The notes under the pieces were generated by a model, which was given only the letters and a program-made list of their open reading frames with translations, had not been told where the DNA came from and did no database searches. Shown piece by piece: positions 1 through 9,593 of a DNA stretch of 64,000 nucleotides. Positions within the stretch are counted from its first letter, which is position 1. Each line of letters opens with the position of its first letter. The stretch is from Rodentibacter haemolyticus (lineage in GTDB: Bacteria; Pseudomonadota; Gammaproteobacteria; Enterobacterales; Pasteurellaceae): assembly GCF_015356115.1 (NCBI RefSeq), contig NZ_CP063056.1, positions 1,054,001 through 1,118,000 on the forward strand, in the 5' to 3' direction. Both the position numbers and the translations under genes were made by a program.

Positions 1-984
1 TATGATGATTATGTGATTGTATTGGGTGAAAGTGCCCGCAAAGATTATCATCATGCTTATGGCTATCCTATTGAAAATACTCCGTTTATATCGAATACCA
101 AGGGCACATTAATTGACGGATTACGTTCGCCGGGGACAAACACCGTTGCCTCGCTACGCCTAATGTTCACACTTCCCGACAAAGAAAAATGGGAACCGAA
201 CTATGAGCTAAGTTTAGTGGACTTAATCAAATCGGCAGGTATTAAAACCTATTGGTTATCTAACCAAGGTTTTTTAGGTGAATTTGATACACCGGTTTCT
301 TCTCTTGCCTCAAAATCAGATGAAACGATCTTCTTGAAAAAAGGCGGCAGTTTTAACTCCACCAATTATAGCGATTTTGACTTATTGCCGAAATTTGCCC
401 AAGTGTTGGAGTCACCGGCACAAGGCAAACGCTTTATCTTGTTACATATTTACGGTTCTCATCCGTTGGCTTGCGATCGTCTGGAAGATTATCCGAAAAT
501 CTTTAAAGATGAAGAGATTGATCCGAAATTCAATTATTTAAACTGCTATATTTCTTCTATTAAAAAAACCGATGACTTTTTAAAGCAGGTATATGAACAA
601 CTGCAAGAAAACGGACAAAAAACACACCGCACTTTTTCGATGATTTATCTTTCCGATCACGGTTTATGTCATCAGCAAGATGAAAAACACAATGTACTAT
701 TGTTCAATCAAAATTGTTTCAGTCGTCAACACCACGATATTCCTTTATTTAAGATTTCTTCTGATGACACACAACGCTACGAATACAACGTATTTAAATC
801 CGGCCTAAATTTCTTGGAAGGCATTGCAAATTGGATCGGGATAAAAAATCCCAAACTCACACAAGAAAAGAATTTATTCTCTAATGAAGCGGATAACGAT
901 GATTTCGGTTTACAGCAAAAAATTGATGAAAAATATCGCAAAGATGATGATCCGGCAATAGATATTCGCCCGAAACATAAATAA
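1..984 (+). CDS. Phosphoethanolamine transferase / sulfatase-family membrane enzyme, C-terminal part (5' end outside window)
   Basis: The frame is open from base 1, so this is the catalytic C-terminal domain of a longer inner-membrane protein whose N-terminal membrane helices lie upstream. It begins with [21 protein letters not shown], the nucleophile motif of the alkaline-phosphatase fold seen in lipid A and LPS-core phosphoethanolamine transferases. YLSDHG (about residues 218-223) and HHDIPLF supply typical metal ligands. The family moves phosphoethanolamine from phosphatidylethanolamine onto LPS sugars or lipid A on the periplasmic side. The nucleophile position is Ser, where EptA-type enzymes have Thr. 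The exact acceptor cannot be told from this fragment. A hairpin terminator follows directly. Confidence 0.8.
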   Translation, partial: YDDYVIVLGESARKDYHHAYGYPIENTPFISNTKGTLIDGLRSPGTNTVASLRLMFTLPDKEKWEPNYELSLVDLIKSAGIKTYWLSNQGFLGEFDTPVSSLASKSDETIFLKKGGSFNSTNYSDFDLLPKFAQVLESPAQGKRFILLHIYGSHPLACDRLEDYPKIFKDEEIDPKFNYLNCYISSIKKTDDFLKQVYEQLQENGQKTHRTFSMIYLSDHGLCHQQDEKHNVLLFNQNCFSRQHHDIPLFKISSDDTQRYEYNVFKSGLNFLEGIANWIGIKNPKLTQEKNLFSNEADNDDFGLQQKIDEKYRKDDDPAIDIRPKHK

Positions 985-990
985 AAAAAT

Positions 991-1019
991 AAAAGCCGAT
1001 AAAAACATATCGGCTTTTT
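991..1019. terminator. Bidirectional hairpin terminator
   Basis: A 9-bp stem (AAAGCCGAT with ATCGGCTTT, 992-1000 and 1009-1017) is flanked by A-rich and T-rich runs. It lies between the convergent ends of the transferase gene and tsf and could stop transcription from both sides. Confidence 0.8.
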
Positions 1020-1040
1020 CATATCTAAGAAATAAGAAAA

Positions 1041-1892
1041 TTAAGCGTTACCGCCGGTGATTTTCGCCACTTCTGCGGCAAAATCTTCTTCCACTTTCTC
1101 AATACCTTCACCCACTTCTAAACGGATGAAGTTCGTTACTTTGGTATTTACCGATTTTAAGTAATCACCAACGGGTACGGAAGGATCCATAACGAATGCT
1201 TGACCGGTTAAAGACACCTCACCGGTGAATTTCTTCATACGACCTTCAACCATTTTCTCTGCGATTTCTTTTGGTTTACCGGAGTTGATTGCAATGTCGA
1301 TTTGAATTTGACGTTCGTGTTCGACAACTTCAGCAGAAACATCTTCCGGATTTACAAATTCCGGTTTAGATGCTGCAACGTGCATTGCGACTTTACGTAA
1401 TTCTTCTTCAGAACCTTCACCCGCTACTAATACACCGATTTTCGCACCGTGTAAGTATTGTGCAAGAACTTGTCCTTCTAAGTAAGCAACACGGCGAATA
1501 GTCATATTTTCACCGATTTTTGCAACCAATGCCGCGCGTTTTTCTTCAAATTGAGCTTGTAATTGTTCGATGGTTGTGCCTTTATTTGCAGCTGCAAAAT
1601 CAGCCACTTCATTTGCTAAACCTAAGAATCCCGCATCTTTTGCTACGAAGTCGGTTTCACAGTTCATTTCCACTAACACGCCGAAACCTGCGCCGACACG
1701 AGCAAGGATCACACCTTCAGCCGCTACGCGACCAGCTTTTTTCGCTGCTTTTGCTTGACCGGATTTACGCATATTGTCGATTGCTAACTCGATATCGCCG
1801 TTAGCTTCAACTAATGCTTTTTTACATTCCATCATACCCGCGCCGGTACGTTCGCGAAGTTCTTTTACTAATGATGCTGTGATTTCAGCCAT
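1041..1892 (-). CDS. tsf: Elongation factor Ts
   Basis: This 283-residue protein starts [20 protein letters not shown] and has the TDFVAKD segment in its core, both diagnostic of EF-Ts. It exchanges GDP for GTP on EF-Tu in the cytosol. A longer reading frame continues upstream to 1979, but the ATG at 1892 gives the usual length for the family and has a TGAGGA ribosome-binding site (plus strand 1901-1906). It lies downstream of rpsB, as in most gammaproteobacteria, so it is normally co-transcribed with it. A terminator-like hairpin in the gap may reduce read-through. Confidence 0.97.
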   Translation of the reverse strand: MAEITASLVKELRERTGAGMMECKKALVEANGDIELAIDNMRKSGQAKAAKKAGRVAAEGVILARVGAGFGVLVEMNCETDFVAKDAGFLGLANEVADFAAANKGTTIEQLQAQFEEKRAALVAKIGENMTIRRVAYLEGQVLAQYLHGAKIGVLVAGEGSEEELRKVAMHVAASKPEFVNPEDVSAEVVEHERQIQIDIAINSGKPKEIAEKMVEGRMKKFTGEVSLTGQAFVMDPSVPVGDYLKSVNTKVTNFIRLEVGEGIEKVEEDFAAEVAKITGGNA

Positions 1893-1942
1893 TTTAAAAA
1901 TCCTCAGTCTTAAAGTGCGGTCATTTTTCACCGACTTTTTAG

Positions 1943-1974
1943 ATAAAATAACAGGGACTAAATATAGCCCCTGT
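1943..1974 (-). terminator. Intercistronic hairpin between rpsB and tsf
   Basis: On the minus transcript a stem of about 10 bp (ACAGGG...CCCTGT with a 4-nt loop, 1951-1974) is followed by UAUUUUAU. It looks like a weak or partial terminator that could set the S2 to EF-Ts ratio. The structure is visible in the sequence; the role is inferred. Confidence 0.5.
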
Positions 1975-2027
1975 GCCAATTAATCGTTTTGATTAATAAG
2001 GGCTATGCCTTATTTCGATAACTTGAA

Positions 2028-2750
2028 TTATTCAGCGTCTGCCGCTAATTCTTCAGCTACTTGAGCTTCGTTACCACGACCTTCTTTCACTGCCGCTGCC
2101 GCTGCAGTTACATAAAGCTGGATTGCACGGGTTGCGTCATCGTTACCCGGAATAACAAAATCCACGCCTGCCGGAGTTGAGTTGGTATCAACAATAGCAA
2201 ATACCGGAATACCTAGGTTGTTTGCTTCTTTTACTGCGATGTGTTCGTGGTCCGCACCGATAACGAATAATGCATCCGGTAAACCACCCATATCTTTGAT
2301 ACCGCCAAGGCTTAATTCAAGTTTTTCCATCTCACGGGTACGCATTAACGCTTCTTTTTTGGTTAATTTATCGAAAGTACCGTCTTGAGATTGAGCTTCT
2401 AAATCTTTTAAACGTTTAATTGATTGACGAACCGTTTTCCAGTTAGTCAACATACCACCTAACCAACGGTGATTTACATAATATTGTTGACAGTCTAATG
2501 CCGCAGCTTGAACTGCCTCGGATGCTGCGCGTTTTGTACCAACAAATAAAACTTTACCGTTGTTGCTCGCAATACGAGTTAATTCAGCCAGCGCTTCATT
2601 GAATAAAGGTAAGGTTTTTTCAAGATTGATGATGTGAACACCATTACGGGCACCGAAAATGAAAGGTTTCATTTGTGGATTCCAGTAACGTGTTTGGTGT
2701 CCGAAGTGTACGCCCGCGTTGATCATGTCGCGCATTGAAACTTGTGCCAT
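2028..2750 (-). CDS. rpsB: 30S ribosomal protein S2
   Basis: The 240-residue protein begins [20 protein letters not shown] and contains [21 protein letters not shown], the N-terminal signature of bacterial S2. S2 is a late-assembling small-subunit protein that helps recruit S1. The start is supported by an AAGGAAAA ribosome-binding site just upstream. Its long, structured leader resembles the S2 autoregulatory leader of gammaproteobacteria, so free S2 probably represses translation of rpsB and, through coupling, tsf. Confidence 0.98.
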   Translation of the reverse strand: MAQVSMRDMINAGVHFGHQTRYWNPQMKPFIFGARNGVHIINLEKTLPLFNEALAELTRIASNNGKVLFVGTKRAASEAVQAAALDCQQYYVNHRWLGGMLTNWKTVRQSIKRLKDLEAQSQDGTFDKLTKKEALMRTREMEKLELSLGGIKDMGGLPDALFVIGADHEHIAVKEANNLGIPVFAIVDTNSTPAGVDFVIPGNDDATRAIQLYVTAAAAAVKEGRGNEAQVAEELAADAE

Positions 2751-2755
2751 AATAT

Positions 2756-2860
2756 TTTCCTTTTAATTGGGGTTGAGCCTCCACATACCAGCTCATCGAC
2801 CGTTTGGCACCCCGATGAAGCCTTAGTGATATGTGTGTGTTATTTCAGTTAAGTTTACTC
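2756..2860 (-). promoter_or_regulatory. S2 (rpsB) autoregulatory 5' leader
   Basis: The 130-base rpsB leader contains GGGGTGCC and a GAGGCTCAACCCC segment able to pair with upstream G/C-rich blocks. This resembles the conserved rpsB leader described for gammaproteobacteria, through which S2 controls its own operon. The match is from memory of the motif and was not aligned; a covariance-model search would settle it. Confidence 0.55.
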
Positions 2861-2887
2861 TTTTTAACAGGAAAAAGAGCGGCGTGA

Positions 2888-2916
2888 TTTATACCATAAA
2901 GTGCGGTGGAATGCCA
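2888..2916 (-). promoter_or_regulatory. Predicted rpsB-tsf promoter
   Basis: On the minus strand TGGCAT (2911-2916) and TATAAA (2888-2893) are separated by 17 bases and sit about 140 bases before the rpsB start. A Haemophilus-type uptake signal (AAGTGCGGT, 2899-2907) occupies the spacer. Confidence 0.5.
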
Positions 2917-2918
2917 GT

Positions 2919-3338
2919 TTATTTTTGTTGATTCTCTGCCGATACCCGTTGTAATTCACGTAATGTCGCCATGGCAAGCTCCGCCTGTTCATAAGGGACA
3001 AAAATATGATCATGAAAATTTCCCGCCACCACATTACAGCTGATTTTAGCCTTGCCTAAAGCTTTTGCAAAGGCGGCAGTTAGCCCTACAGCGGCAAGAT
3101 CGGAATGAATGGTTAGGGTGATCCAAGCCGCTTTAAATTGTGCATCAAGGTGATAACTTTTTGCCGTTTCTTCCGTTACCACTACGGACAGACCCTCTTT
3201 CTCGCGAATGGTCGCAATTAAAGCGGAAAGCGGTAAATGTTGTTCCGGTTTCAGTGTGGCAAAATAGTAAACGCCCTCATTGAGATAAGGTTCCATTGAG
3301 GCTAATAACACGTCAAGATCGTTAATTGGATTTGTCAT
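2919..3338 (-). CDS. ACT-domain protein (COG3602 type)
   Basis: This 139-residue cytosolic protein reads as a tandem ACT-like fold. The first half (VYYFATLKPE, LSALIATIREKEGLSVVV) and the second half (FKAAWITLTIHSDLAAVGLTAAFAKAL) match the small family of stand-alone ACT_7/DUF2241-type proteins. ACT domains usually bind amino acids and regulate enzymes; the ligand here is unknown. Its start overlaps the stop of the upstream methyltransferase by four bases, so the two are translationally coupled. No catalytic motif is visible. Confidence 0.75.
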   Translation of the reverse strand: MTNPINDLDVLLASMEPYLNEGVYYFATLKPEQHLPLSALIATIREKEGLSVVVTEETAKSYHLDAQFKAAWITLTIHSDLAAVGLTAAFAKALGKAKISCNVVAGNFHDHIFVPYEQAELAMATLRELQRVSAENQQK

Positions 3339-4105
3339 TTTTTCTCCTTGTTCTTTGTGGCTTTCACGAATAACAAGACCGGGCGATGCTGTAAATCTTT
3401 AAATTCCGAATGCCATTGCGGTTGTTCGGCAAGCATAGGTTCTGCGATTCGTTCAATGTTAAAACCCGCTGAGATCAGGTTATTAATAATTGTCGCCGTT
3501 GTGCGGTGATAGGTTTTAAAAGGTTGCTTAAACCAATTTCTATTGCGCTCGCCCTCATCCCGATAATAATTCAAGCGATACGCCACTTGTTGTTTATTTT
3601 CATCCTTCTCCCAACGTTCCCCCTCTTTATGACAAGTAGTAATAGGATGTTCTTGGGAAAAAATCAATGTGCCGTTCGCTGCGAGTTTATCGAAAATTGC
3701 GGATAACAATGCAGGGAAATCTTGTACATAATGAAAAGCGAAAGAACCGGTAATAATATCAAAATTGCTATCCGGCAGATCTTCGAGTTTTTCCATTGCC
3801 AACTGATACAATGAAAAACGTCCTTGAAATTGACCGCACTTTTCTAAATCCGATTGTGCCTGTTCCAACATATTGGCGGATAAATCCACGCCGACGACAG
3901 TTTTTGCACCTCGTTCTAAATAAAGCTGCAAATGTGCCCCTGTGCCACAACCAAGATCGAGCAATTTTTTGCCTTGAAGATCAGGTAAAAGCGAAAGCAT
4001 TGTGGGCTTTTCCACAATTTCGTTTAGGCTAATCGGGTTTGCGCGGAGTTTTCGATAAAGCTCAAAGAAATTTTCTCTATCATAAACACTGATTTGATTA
4101 TTCAT
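3335..4105 (-). CDS. Class I SAM-dependent methyltransferase
   Basis: This 256-residue protein has the SAM-binding motif LLDLGCGTGAHLQLYLERGA (about residues 48-67), followed by the acidic VVGVDLS and a FDIITGSFAFHYVQDF motif typical of the Methyltransf_11 family. Tail motifs such as QPWHSEFKDLQHRPVLLFVKA resemble uncharacterised YafE/SmtA-like small-molecule methyltransferases. The substrate cannot be inferred. It is coupled to the ACT-domain gene downstream. Confidence 0.8.
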   Translation of the reverse strand: MNNQISVYDRENFFELYRKLRANPISLNEIVEKPTMLSLLPDLQGKKLLDLGCGTGAHLQLYLERGAKTVVGVDLSANMLEQAQSDLEKCGQFQGRFSLYQLAMEKLEDLPDSNFDIITGSFAFHYVQDFPALLSAIFDKLAANGTLIFSQEHPITTCHKEGERWEKDENKQQVAYRLNYYRDEGERNRNWFKQPFKTYHRTTATIINNLISAGFNIERIAEPMLAEQPQWHSEFKDLQHRPVLLFVKATKNKEKK

Positions 4106-4140
4106 TGTTTCTTCCTGCGAAAATATTGCATTTCTGTAGC

Positions 4141-4174
4141 TAAAAAATCAAAAGGGCGCACACAATACGCCCTT
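4141..4174 (-). terminator. Terminator of mtr
   Basis: AAGGGCG (4152-4158) pairs with CGCCCTT (4168-4174). On the minus transcript the stem is followed by UUUUGAUUUUUU, giving a classical Rho-independent terminator after the permease gene. Confidence 0.8.
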
Positions 4175-4192
4175 ACATCCTAACAGATAAAT

Positions 4193-5449
4193 TTATCCGC
4201 TAAAACTTGCAAACCATCCTAAGTTTGCACCTACCTGCGCCATAATGTTCAGCACGCCGAAAAGAATGATAAAACCGATCATAAAACTTCCGCCATATAC
4301 TTTATAAGTCGCATTCGGAAATTTTTGGCGACAAGCGCGAGCAAGTAATGCCGGCACAATAGCCGCCCAAATGGTTGCAGCCAATCCGGCATAACCAATG
4401 GCAATCACAAAACCATAAGGAAATTGAAGGCTTAACAATAATGGCGGTAAAAATGTGATTAAAGTCGTCTTAGTTCTGCCCATTAAGCTGTCGTCAAATT
4501 TAAATAAATCCGCGATATAATCAAACAGCCCTAGCGTTACCCCTAAAAAAGAGCTGGCAATCGCCATATAAGCAAAAAAGCTCAGAATAACGGCAATATA
4601 ATCCGTTTCAATATATTTGTGTAAGGCTTCAAGCAATGCGGAGACGTCCCCGCCTTTTTCAATCACCGGCGCAAATTCGCTACGCGGTAAATTTCCTTGA
4701 ATGGCGAGCTGCCATAAAATATAAATCACTAACGCCAGCCCTGTGCCGATAAAGATCGCTCTCATCACGCGTTTACCATCGCGGTTATAATATTTCACCA
4801 GACTAGGCACATTACCGTGGAAACCGAAAGAAACCAAACACACGGGAAGTGCGGTCAATAAATAGGGTAAATATTGTTGCTCGCCTTGTGCAATGGTATT
4901 GAATAACACTTCGCTTTTTATCGATCCTAATAACCCTGCGGTAGAAAAGAAAAAAGCGATCACCATTCCGCCGATAAGCACCGTGGTAAAGCGATCCACC
5001 GCTTTCGTAGAAAGCCACACAAAAGCGGCTAACACAAGACAAAAAACGAGAGAACCTAAAGTTCGCCCAATATCGACCGCACTTTCCAAAGAACCAAGAA
5101 CTTGGTTCAATAAATTCTGCGTAATGCCACCGCCCGATGTGATGTAGGCATAAGTCAAAATATAAAGCACGAATGCCACCGATAAACCGTTCACTACGTT
5201 CCAACCTTTGCCAAGTAAATCTTTTACGATCGTATCGAAACTTGAGCCGGTCGGATAATGTAAATTTGCCTCTAAGATCATTAAGCCTGATGTGGTCATA
5301 CAAAACCAAGTATAAATCAATGCAAGAACAGAGCCGATAAACCATACACCGGCGGTAGAAGTAGGGTTAGCCAACATACCGGCACCAATTGCCGTGCCTG
5401 CGATAATCATCGCACCACCAAGTAGAGAAGGAGATTTTTGTTGTTCCAT
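4193..5449 (-). CDS. mtr: Tryptophan-specific permease of the HAAAP family
   Basis: The 418-residue membrane protein opens with SPSLLGGAMIIAGTAIGAGM and carries FDTIVKDLLGKGWNVVNG, segments that match E. coli Mtr closely and TyrP less well. The family has about 11 membrane helices and imports aromatic amino acids with protons. It stands alone, between a terminator and a promoter region containing a long perfect palindrome. Specificity for tryptophan rather than tyrosine is inferred from similarity. Confidence 0.88.
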   Translation of the reverse strand: MEQQKSPSLLGGAMIIAGTAIGAGMLANPTSTAGVWFIGSVLALIYTWFCMTTSGLMILEANLHYPTGSSFDTIVKDLLGKGWNVVNGLSVAFVLYILTYAYITSGGGITQNLLNQVLGSLESAVDIGRTLGSLVFCLVLAAFVWLSTKAVDRFTTVLIGGMVIAFFFSTAGLLGSIKSEVLFNTIAQGEQQYLPYLLTALPVCLVSFGFHGNVPSLVKYYNRDGKRVMRAIFIGTGLALVIYILWQLAIQGNLPRSEFAPVIEKGGDVSALLEALHKYIETDYIAVILSFFAYMAIASSFLGVTLGLFDYIADLFKFDDSLMGRTKTTLITFLPPLLLSLQFPYGFVIAIGYAGLAATIWAAIVPALLARACRQKFPNATYKVYGGSFMIGFIILFGVLNIMAQVGANLGWFASFSG

Positions 5450-5470
5450 AGATGAGTCTCTTAATTAAAA

Positions 5471-5494
5471 TTTGCACTATTATAATAGTGCAAA
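5471..5494. promoter_or_regulatory. 24-bp perfect palindrome upstream of mtr (operator candidate)
   Basis: The sequence from TTTGCACTATTA to its exact reverse complement (5471-5494) is a perfect 24-base palindrome ending 22 bases before the mtr start codon. Its position suits a repressor operator, for example TrpR or TyrR, but the half-site does not clearly match the E. coli TrpR or TyrR consensus as I remember them. Confidence 0.5.
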
Positions 5495-5587
5495 AGAAAA
5501 ACTCAATTATTTTTTATTAGACAAATAAAGTGCCGTTTACTTATAATTTGACAGCTTTTAATATTTACACTCACATAGGAGCCCAAA

Positions 5588-6361
5588 ATGAAAAAACACA
5601 TTAAATCTTTTGCTTTTGCAGCAGCGGCGGCTTTTGTTTTAAATGCTTGTGCCGACTCAGCTTCTATCAATCAACAAGCGGCTTCAAGCTATACGCAGGA
5701 AATGGGGAGAATCCGTAGCCAAGGTGCGGTTGATACGTCTTCTCAAACCGCAAAACGTGTTCATCGTATTTTCAATAAAATGGTGCCTTATGCCAATAAA
5801 GAAAATCAAACAGGGCAACCTTTCAACTGGCAAATTACCGTAATTAAATCGAAAGAATTAAATGCTTGGGCAATGCCGGGCGGTAAAATGGCGTTTTATA
5901 CGGGATTAGTGGAGACATTAAGACTGAATGATGATGAAATCGCCACCGTAATGGGGCATGAAATGGCACACGCTTTAAAAGAACACGGTAAAGCAAAAGC
6001 GAACTTCGGTATGGCAACGGGAATTGCCGCGCAGTTAGGGCATATTGCACTTTCTACCGTGGTAGGCTCTGATTTAAGCGGGGTCGCTATCAGTTTGACT
6101 AAGGATTTTGCATTAGATAAACCTTATTCACGTAGCGCAGAAACCGAAGCGGATGAAGTGGGTTTAATGTTGATGGCAAAATCAGGTTTTAATCCGCAAG
6201 CAGCACCGGGGTTATGGGATAAAATGAAAAAAGCCTCAGGCGGTTCAAAAGGCATACTGGACGCTCTTGCTTCCACCCACCCGACAGATGAAAATCGCCA
6301 AGAAAATCTACGACGTTTACTGCCTGAAGCGATGGAACTTTATACAGCTTCGAAAAAATAA
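5588..6361 (+). CDS. Periplasmic M48-family zinc metalloprotease lipoprotein
   Basis: The 257-residue protein has a lipoprotein signal ending in LNAC (Cys about residue 21). The zinc-protease motif HEMAH is at residues 124-128 and the third ligand lies within ETEADEVG near residue 186, the standard M48 arrangement. Relatives (LoiP, YcaL, BepA-type) degrade misfolded outer-membrane proteins at the periplasmic face. No TPR domain is present, so it is a short LoiP/YcaL-like form rather than BepA. It is monocistronic with its own terminator. Confidence 0.88.
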   Translation: MKKHIKSFAFAAAAAFVLNACADSASINQQAASSYTQEMGRIRSQGAVDTSSQTAKRVHRIFNKMVPYANKENQTGQPFNWQITVIKSKELNAWAMPGGKMAFYTGLVETLRLNDDEIATVMGHEMAHALKEHGKAKANFGMATGIAAQLGHIALSTVVGSDLSGVAISLTKDFALDKPYSRSAETEADEVGLMLMAKSGFNPQAAPGLWDKMKKASGGSKGILDALASTHPTDENRQENLRRLLPEAMELYTASKK

Positions 6362-6378
6362 AAAAATCAGTCTGAATC

Positions 6379-6405
6379 AACCGCACTTTAATGTGCGGTT
6401 TTTTA
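6379..6405 (+). terminator. Terminator built from an inverted pair of uptake signals
   Basis: AACCGCAC and GTGCGGTT, two opposed uptake-signal cores, form a hairpin with a 5-6 base loop followed by TTTTTT. Such paired signals commonly serve as terminators in Haemophilus-type genomes. Confidence 0.85.
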
Positions 6406-6490
6406 TCGCCTCGTTTTAATAAAACAAAACCGCACGTTGGTTCTCTAAACAAGGATTTCCCAAAGTGCGGTTAAATTTTAAGGTGTTTTA

Positions 6491-9400
6491 TTAATGAACA
6501 GATTTGGTTTCGCTTTCTTCAAACACCGGTAACGGCTTGTGCTCTGTCGCAACATAGCTATAAACCACCGGTAATACAAACAAAGTAAAGATTGTACCGA
6601 TTGATAAGCCCGCCACGATAACGATACCGATACTAAAACGTGATACCGCCCCAGCACCTGTCGCATAAAGTAATGGAATCAAACCTGCCACCATCGCACC
6701 GGTCGTCATTAAAATAGGACGCAAACGCACTTTAGCAGCGGTCGTAATAGCATCAATACGCGATTTACCGTGTAGCAATTGTTCCTCTTTCGCCACTTCA
6801 CACATCAAGATACCGTGTTTTGTAATCAAGCCCACCAAGGTAATTAAACCGACTTGGGAATAAATATTCAAGGTTGTACCTGAAATACCGAAGAAGGATA
6901 AGAAGTTAAGCGTTAATAACGCACCACTCACCGCCAATGGTACGGAAATCATAATCACCATTGGGTCACGAACAGATTCAAACTGAATCGCCAATACCAA
7001 GAAGATGATCACCACCGCGAGTGCAAAGGTCACCGCAAGTGCATTCCCCTCTTGAACCAACTGACGGGATTCCGAACGGAAATCGTAGGTATAGCCCTGT
7101 GGTAACGTGGTATCCGCGTGTTGTTGTAACCAAGCTACTGCATCACCCGTTGATGTTCCCGGCATCGGTACGGCTTGAATCGTTGCTGAGTTTAACTGAC
7201 TGAAACGTGGTAAGGATGTCGGTTGCGTTTCAAGTTTCATTGTCACTAAACTGCTTAGTGGTACGGATTCACCGTTGCTTGCATTTAAGTAGTAATTTTT
7301 GAAACTTTCCGGTGATAAACGATCATCCCGTTTTACCTGTGAAATGACTTTATACGCACGCCCGTCAATATCGACACGGGTGATGGTTGCACCGGAAAGG
7401 AAACTACCTAACGTACTACTAATTTGCTGCATTGTAATACCATAGGTTCCGGCTTTTTCTTTATCTACGGAAATCGTCATTTGAGCCGTATCGTATTTCA
7501 AGTCAAGATCCGTATAAACAAACTTGCCCGATGCACGCATCGCTGCCAAAAATTTCTCTGCCGTATTAGCTAGGGCATTATAATCCTGTGCCGTTTTTAA
7601 AACGATAGCAACCGGCGGCCCTTGCTCCCCCGTGTCAATTTCAGGGAAATTAAACGCAGATACGGATACTTCAGGCAATTCTTTTGCCTTTGCATTTAAC
7701 TCATTCATTATTTCCGGTTGTTTACGCGAACGATTTTTCCAATCTTCTAATGTCACAATATTCAATGATTGGTTAGAACTTGGAGCCCCCGCAATGCTCA
7801 TACCAAAAGAAACTTCAGGCGTATCCATCACCGTTTTCATATAAGGTTTCATCGCAGCTTGAATGTAATCTACATTTACACTGGATGGCGCGGAACCGAT
7901 AGCAATAAATGCCCCTTTATCTTCATTTGGTGTCAATTCACTGGAGAGTGAATTAAACAGGAACGGCAATGTCGCAAAAATCGCTACGGCAAACACCACC
8001 ATAGATTTTCGATTCTGCATCACGATATCAAGCATATAGTTATACACATTATTTACTTTGGAAAGCGTATGTTCTACTTTCCGCTCCAACCACGAAGGTT
8101 CTGAGTTGGATTTCAATAACTTACTCGACATCATCGGAGAAAGTGTCAATGCGACAATACCGGAGATAAATACTGCACCGGCGAGCGTTAACGCAAACTC
8201 TTTAAAGAGAGTTCCCGTAATCCCGCCCATCAATGCCATTGGAGAATACACGGCAATCAAAGAGATTGTCATAGAAATAACCGGTAAGGCAATTTCCCGC
8301 GTACCGATGATCGCAGCACGGAATGGCGTTTCGCCTTCTTTGATATGGCGGTCAACATTTTCAAGCACAACAATAGCATCGTCCACCACCAAACCGATGG
8401 CGAGAATCAATGCCAGCAATGTCATCAAGTTAATGGAGAAATCCAAACTTTGTAACATCATTAGTACCCCGATTAAAGAAATCGGAATCGTGAGTACCGG
8501 AATCAAAATCGCACGGAATGAACCGATAAACATTAAAATAACCACCAATACGATAACCGTCGCTTCAATGATGGTTTTCACTACCTCGTTAATCGAGCTG
8601 TTAATCGCAATAGTGCGGTCATAAAGAATATCGCTTTCCATACTATCCGGAAGCTGTTTTTTGATGCTTTCGTATAACGGAAGAATATTTTTAGCTACGG
8701 TTAACGGATTTGCAGAAGAAGTCGGATTGATCCCCAGTACAACGGAATCCGCACCATTTGCCGTTGCACGCGAATTATCGCTCTCTTTATTAAGTTCAAT
8801 GGTGGCAATATCACGCAAGCGAACCAAGCTATTTCCATTAGAGGCAACAATTAGGTTACCTAACTGTTCAACGGATTTTGTCGTTGTTTCGACTTTATTG
8901 CGGTAAGTCACATAATAACCGTTATCGCTCCCCGCCGCCGTCTGAATATTATTGGCAGAAAGCGATGCCATCACCTGCGAAGCCGATAGGTTCTGACCGG
9001 CCATCTTTTGCGGATCAAGCCAAATACGTAATGCATATTCCGCCGCACCGAAAATTTGAACTTCAGCCACACCTTCAATGGTAAAGAACTGAGGTTTTAC
9101 TACGCGGTTAATATAGTCCGTAACTTGACTTGAATCCAATTTCTTGGAGCGGAAACTAATATACATAATGCCCGTACCACCCGATGAGGAGGCAACAGTC
9201 GGATCTTCAATCCCGCTTGGAAGCTCAGAACGTACCGCATTCACTTTCGCCAGTACATCCGCCAATGCCCCTGCAGGATCCGTATTTAGTTTCATTTTGA
9301 CCGTAATTGTCGAAGAACTTGGCGCACTTGAAGAGGACATATAGTCGATATTATCCGCTTGCGCGATAGATTCTTCTAATTTTGAGGTAACGAATGCCTG

Positions 9401-9577
9401 AATCAAGTTCGCATCCGCCCCCGGATAAGCTGTCGTAACGGTAATCACCGTTGTTGTCATTTTAGGATATTCACGCACCGCCAATTTCGAAATAGCTTGT
9501 AATCCTAAAATAATGATAAGCAAGCTGATCGAAACCGCTAAAACAGGGCGACGAATAAATATATCTGTAAATTTCAT
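6491..9577 (-). CDS. acrB: RND multidrug efflux pump, inner-membrane subunit AcrB
   Basis: At 1028 residues this is a full-length HAE1-type RND pump. It begins MKFTDIFIRRPVLAVSISLL. The proton-relay aspartate pair is in GLVVDDAIVVLENVDRH and the partner lysine is in LITKHGILMCEVA. GALVHSKL-type docking loops are replaced by the Pasteurellaceae pattern I recall for H. influenzae AcrB. It exports dyes, detergents and macrolides using the proton gradient, together with AcrA and a TolC-like channel. It is the last gene of acrR-acrA-acrB and lies 16 bases after acrA. Confidence 0.95.
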   Translation of the reverse strand: MKFTDIFIRRPVLAVSISLLIIILGLQAISKLAVREYPKMTTTVITVTTAYPGADANLIQAFVTSKLEESIAQADNIDYMSSSSAPSSSTITVKMKLNTDPAGALADVLAKVNAVRSELPSGIEDPTVASSSGGTGIMYISFRSKKLDSSQVTDYINRVVKPQFFTIEGVAEVQIFGAAEYALRIWLDPQKMAGQNLSASQVMASLSANNIQTAAGSDNGYYVTYRNKVETTTKSVEQLGNLIVASNGNSLVRLRDIATIELNKESDNSRATANGADSVVLGINPTSSANPLTVAKNILPLYESIKKQLPDSMESDILYDRTIAINSSINEVVKTIIEATVIVLVVILMFIGSFRAILIPVLTIPISLIGVLMMLQSLDFSINLMTLLALILAIGLVVDDAIVVLENVDRHIKEGETPFRAAIIGTREIALPVISMTISLIAVYSPMALMGGITGTLFKEFALTLAGAVFISGIVALTLSPMMSSKLLKSNSEPSWLERKVEHTLSKVNNVYNYMLDIVMQNRKSMVVFAVAIFATLPFLFNSLSSELTPNEDKGAFIAIGSAPSSVNVDYIQAAMKPYMKTVMDTPEVSFGMSIAGAPSSNQSLNIVTLEDWKNRSRKQPEIMNELNAKAKELPEVSVSAFNFPEIDTGEQGPPVAIVLKTAQDYNALANTAEKFLAAMRASGKFVYTDLDLKYDTAQMTISVDKEKAGTYGITMQQISSTLGSFLSGATITRVDIDGRAYKVISQVKRDDRLSPESFKNYYLNASNGESVPLSSLVTMKLETQPTSLPRFSQLNSATIQAVPMPGTSTGDAVAWLQQHADTTLPQGYTYDFRSESRQLVQEGNALAVTFALAVVIIFLVLAIQFESVRDPMVIMISVPLAVSGALLTLNFLSFFGISGTTLNIYSQVGLITLVGLITKHGILMCEVAKEEQLLHGKSRIDAITTAAKVRLRPILMTTGAMVAGLIPLLYATGAGAVSRFSIGIVIVAGLSIGTIFTLFVLPVVYSYVATEHKPLPVFEESETKSVH

Positions 9578-9593
9578 TCGTTTTTCCTAAGTA

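Noticed and set aside
1041..1979. Longer EF-Ts with 29 extra N-terminal residues
   Set aside because: The extension lies in the intergenic hairpin region and lacks the family start; ATG 1892 with TGAGGA is better.
4812..5345. 177-residue frame overlapping mtr on the same strand
   Set aside because: It is out of frame with a well-conserved permease and its composition (rich in Arg, Tyr, Phe) is typical of a shadow frame.
8058..8624. 188-residue open frame on the plus strand opposite acrB
   Set aside because: It is an antisense shadow of the acrB coding sequence with no recognisable domain or ribosome-binding site.
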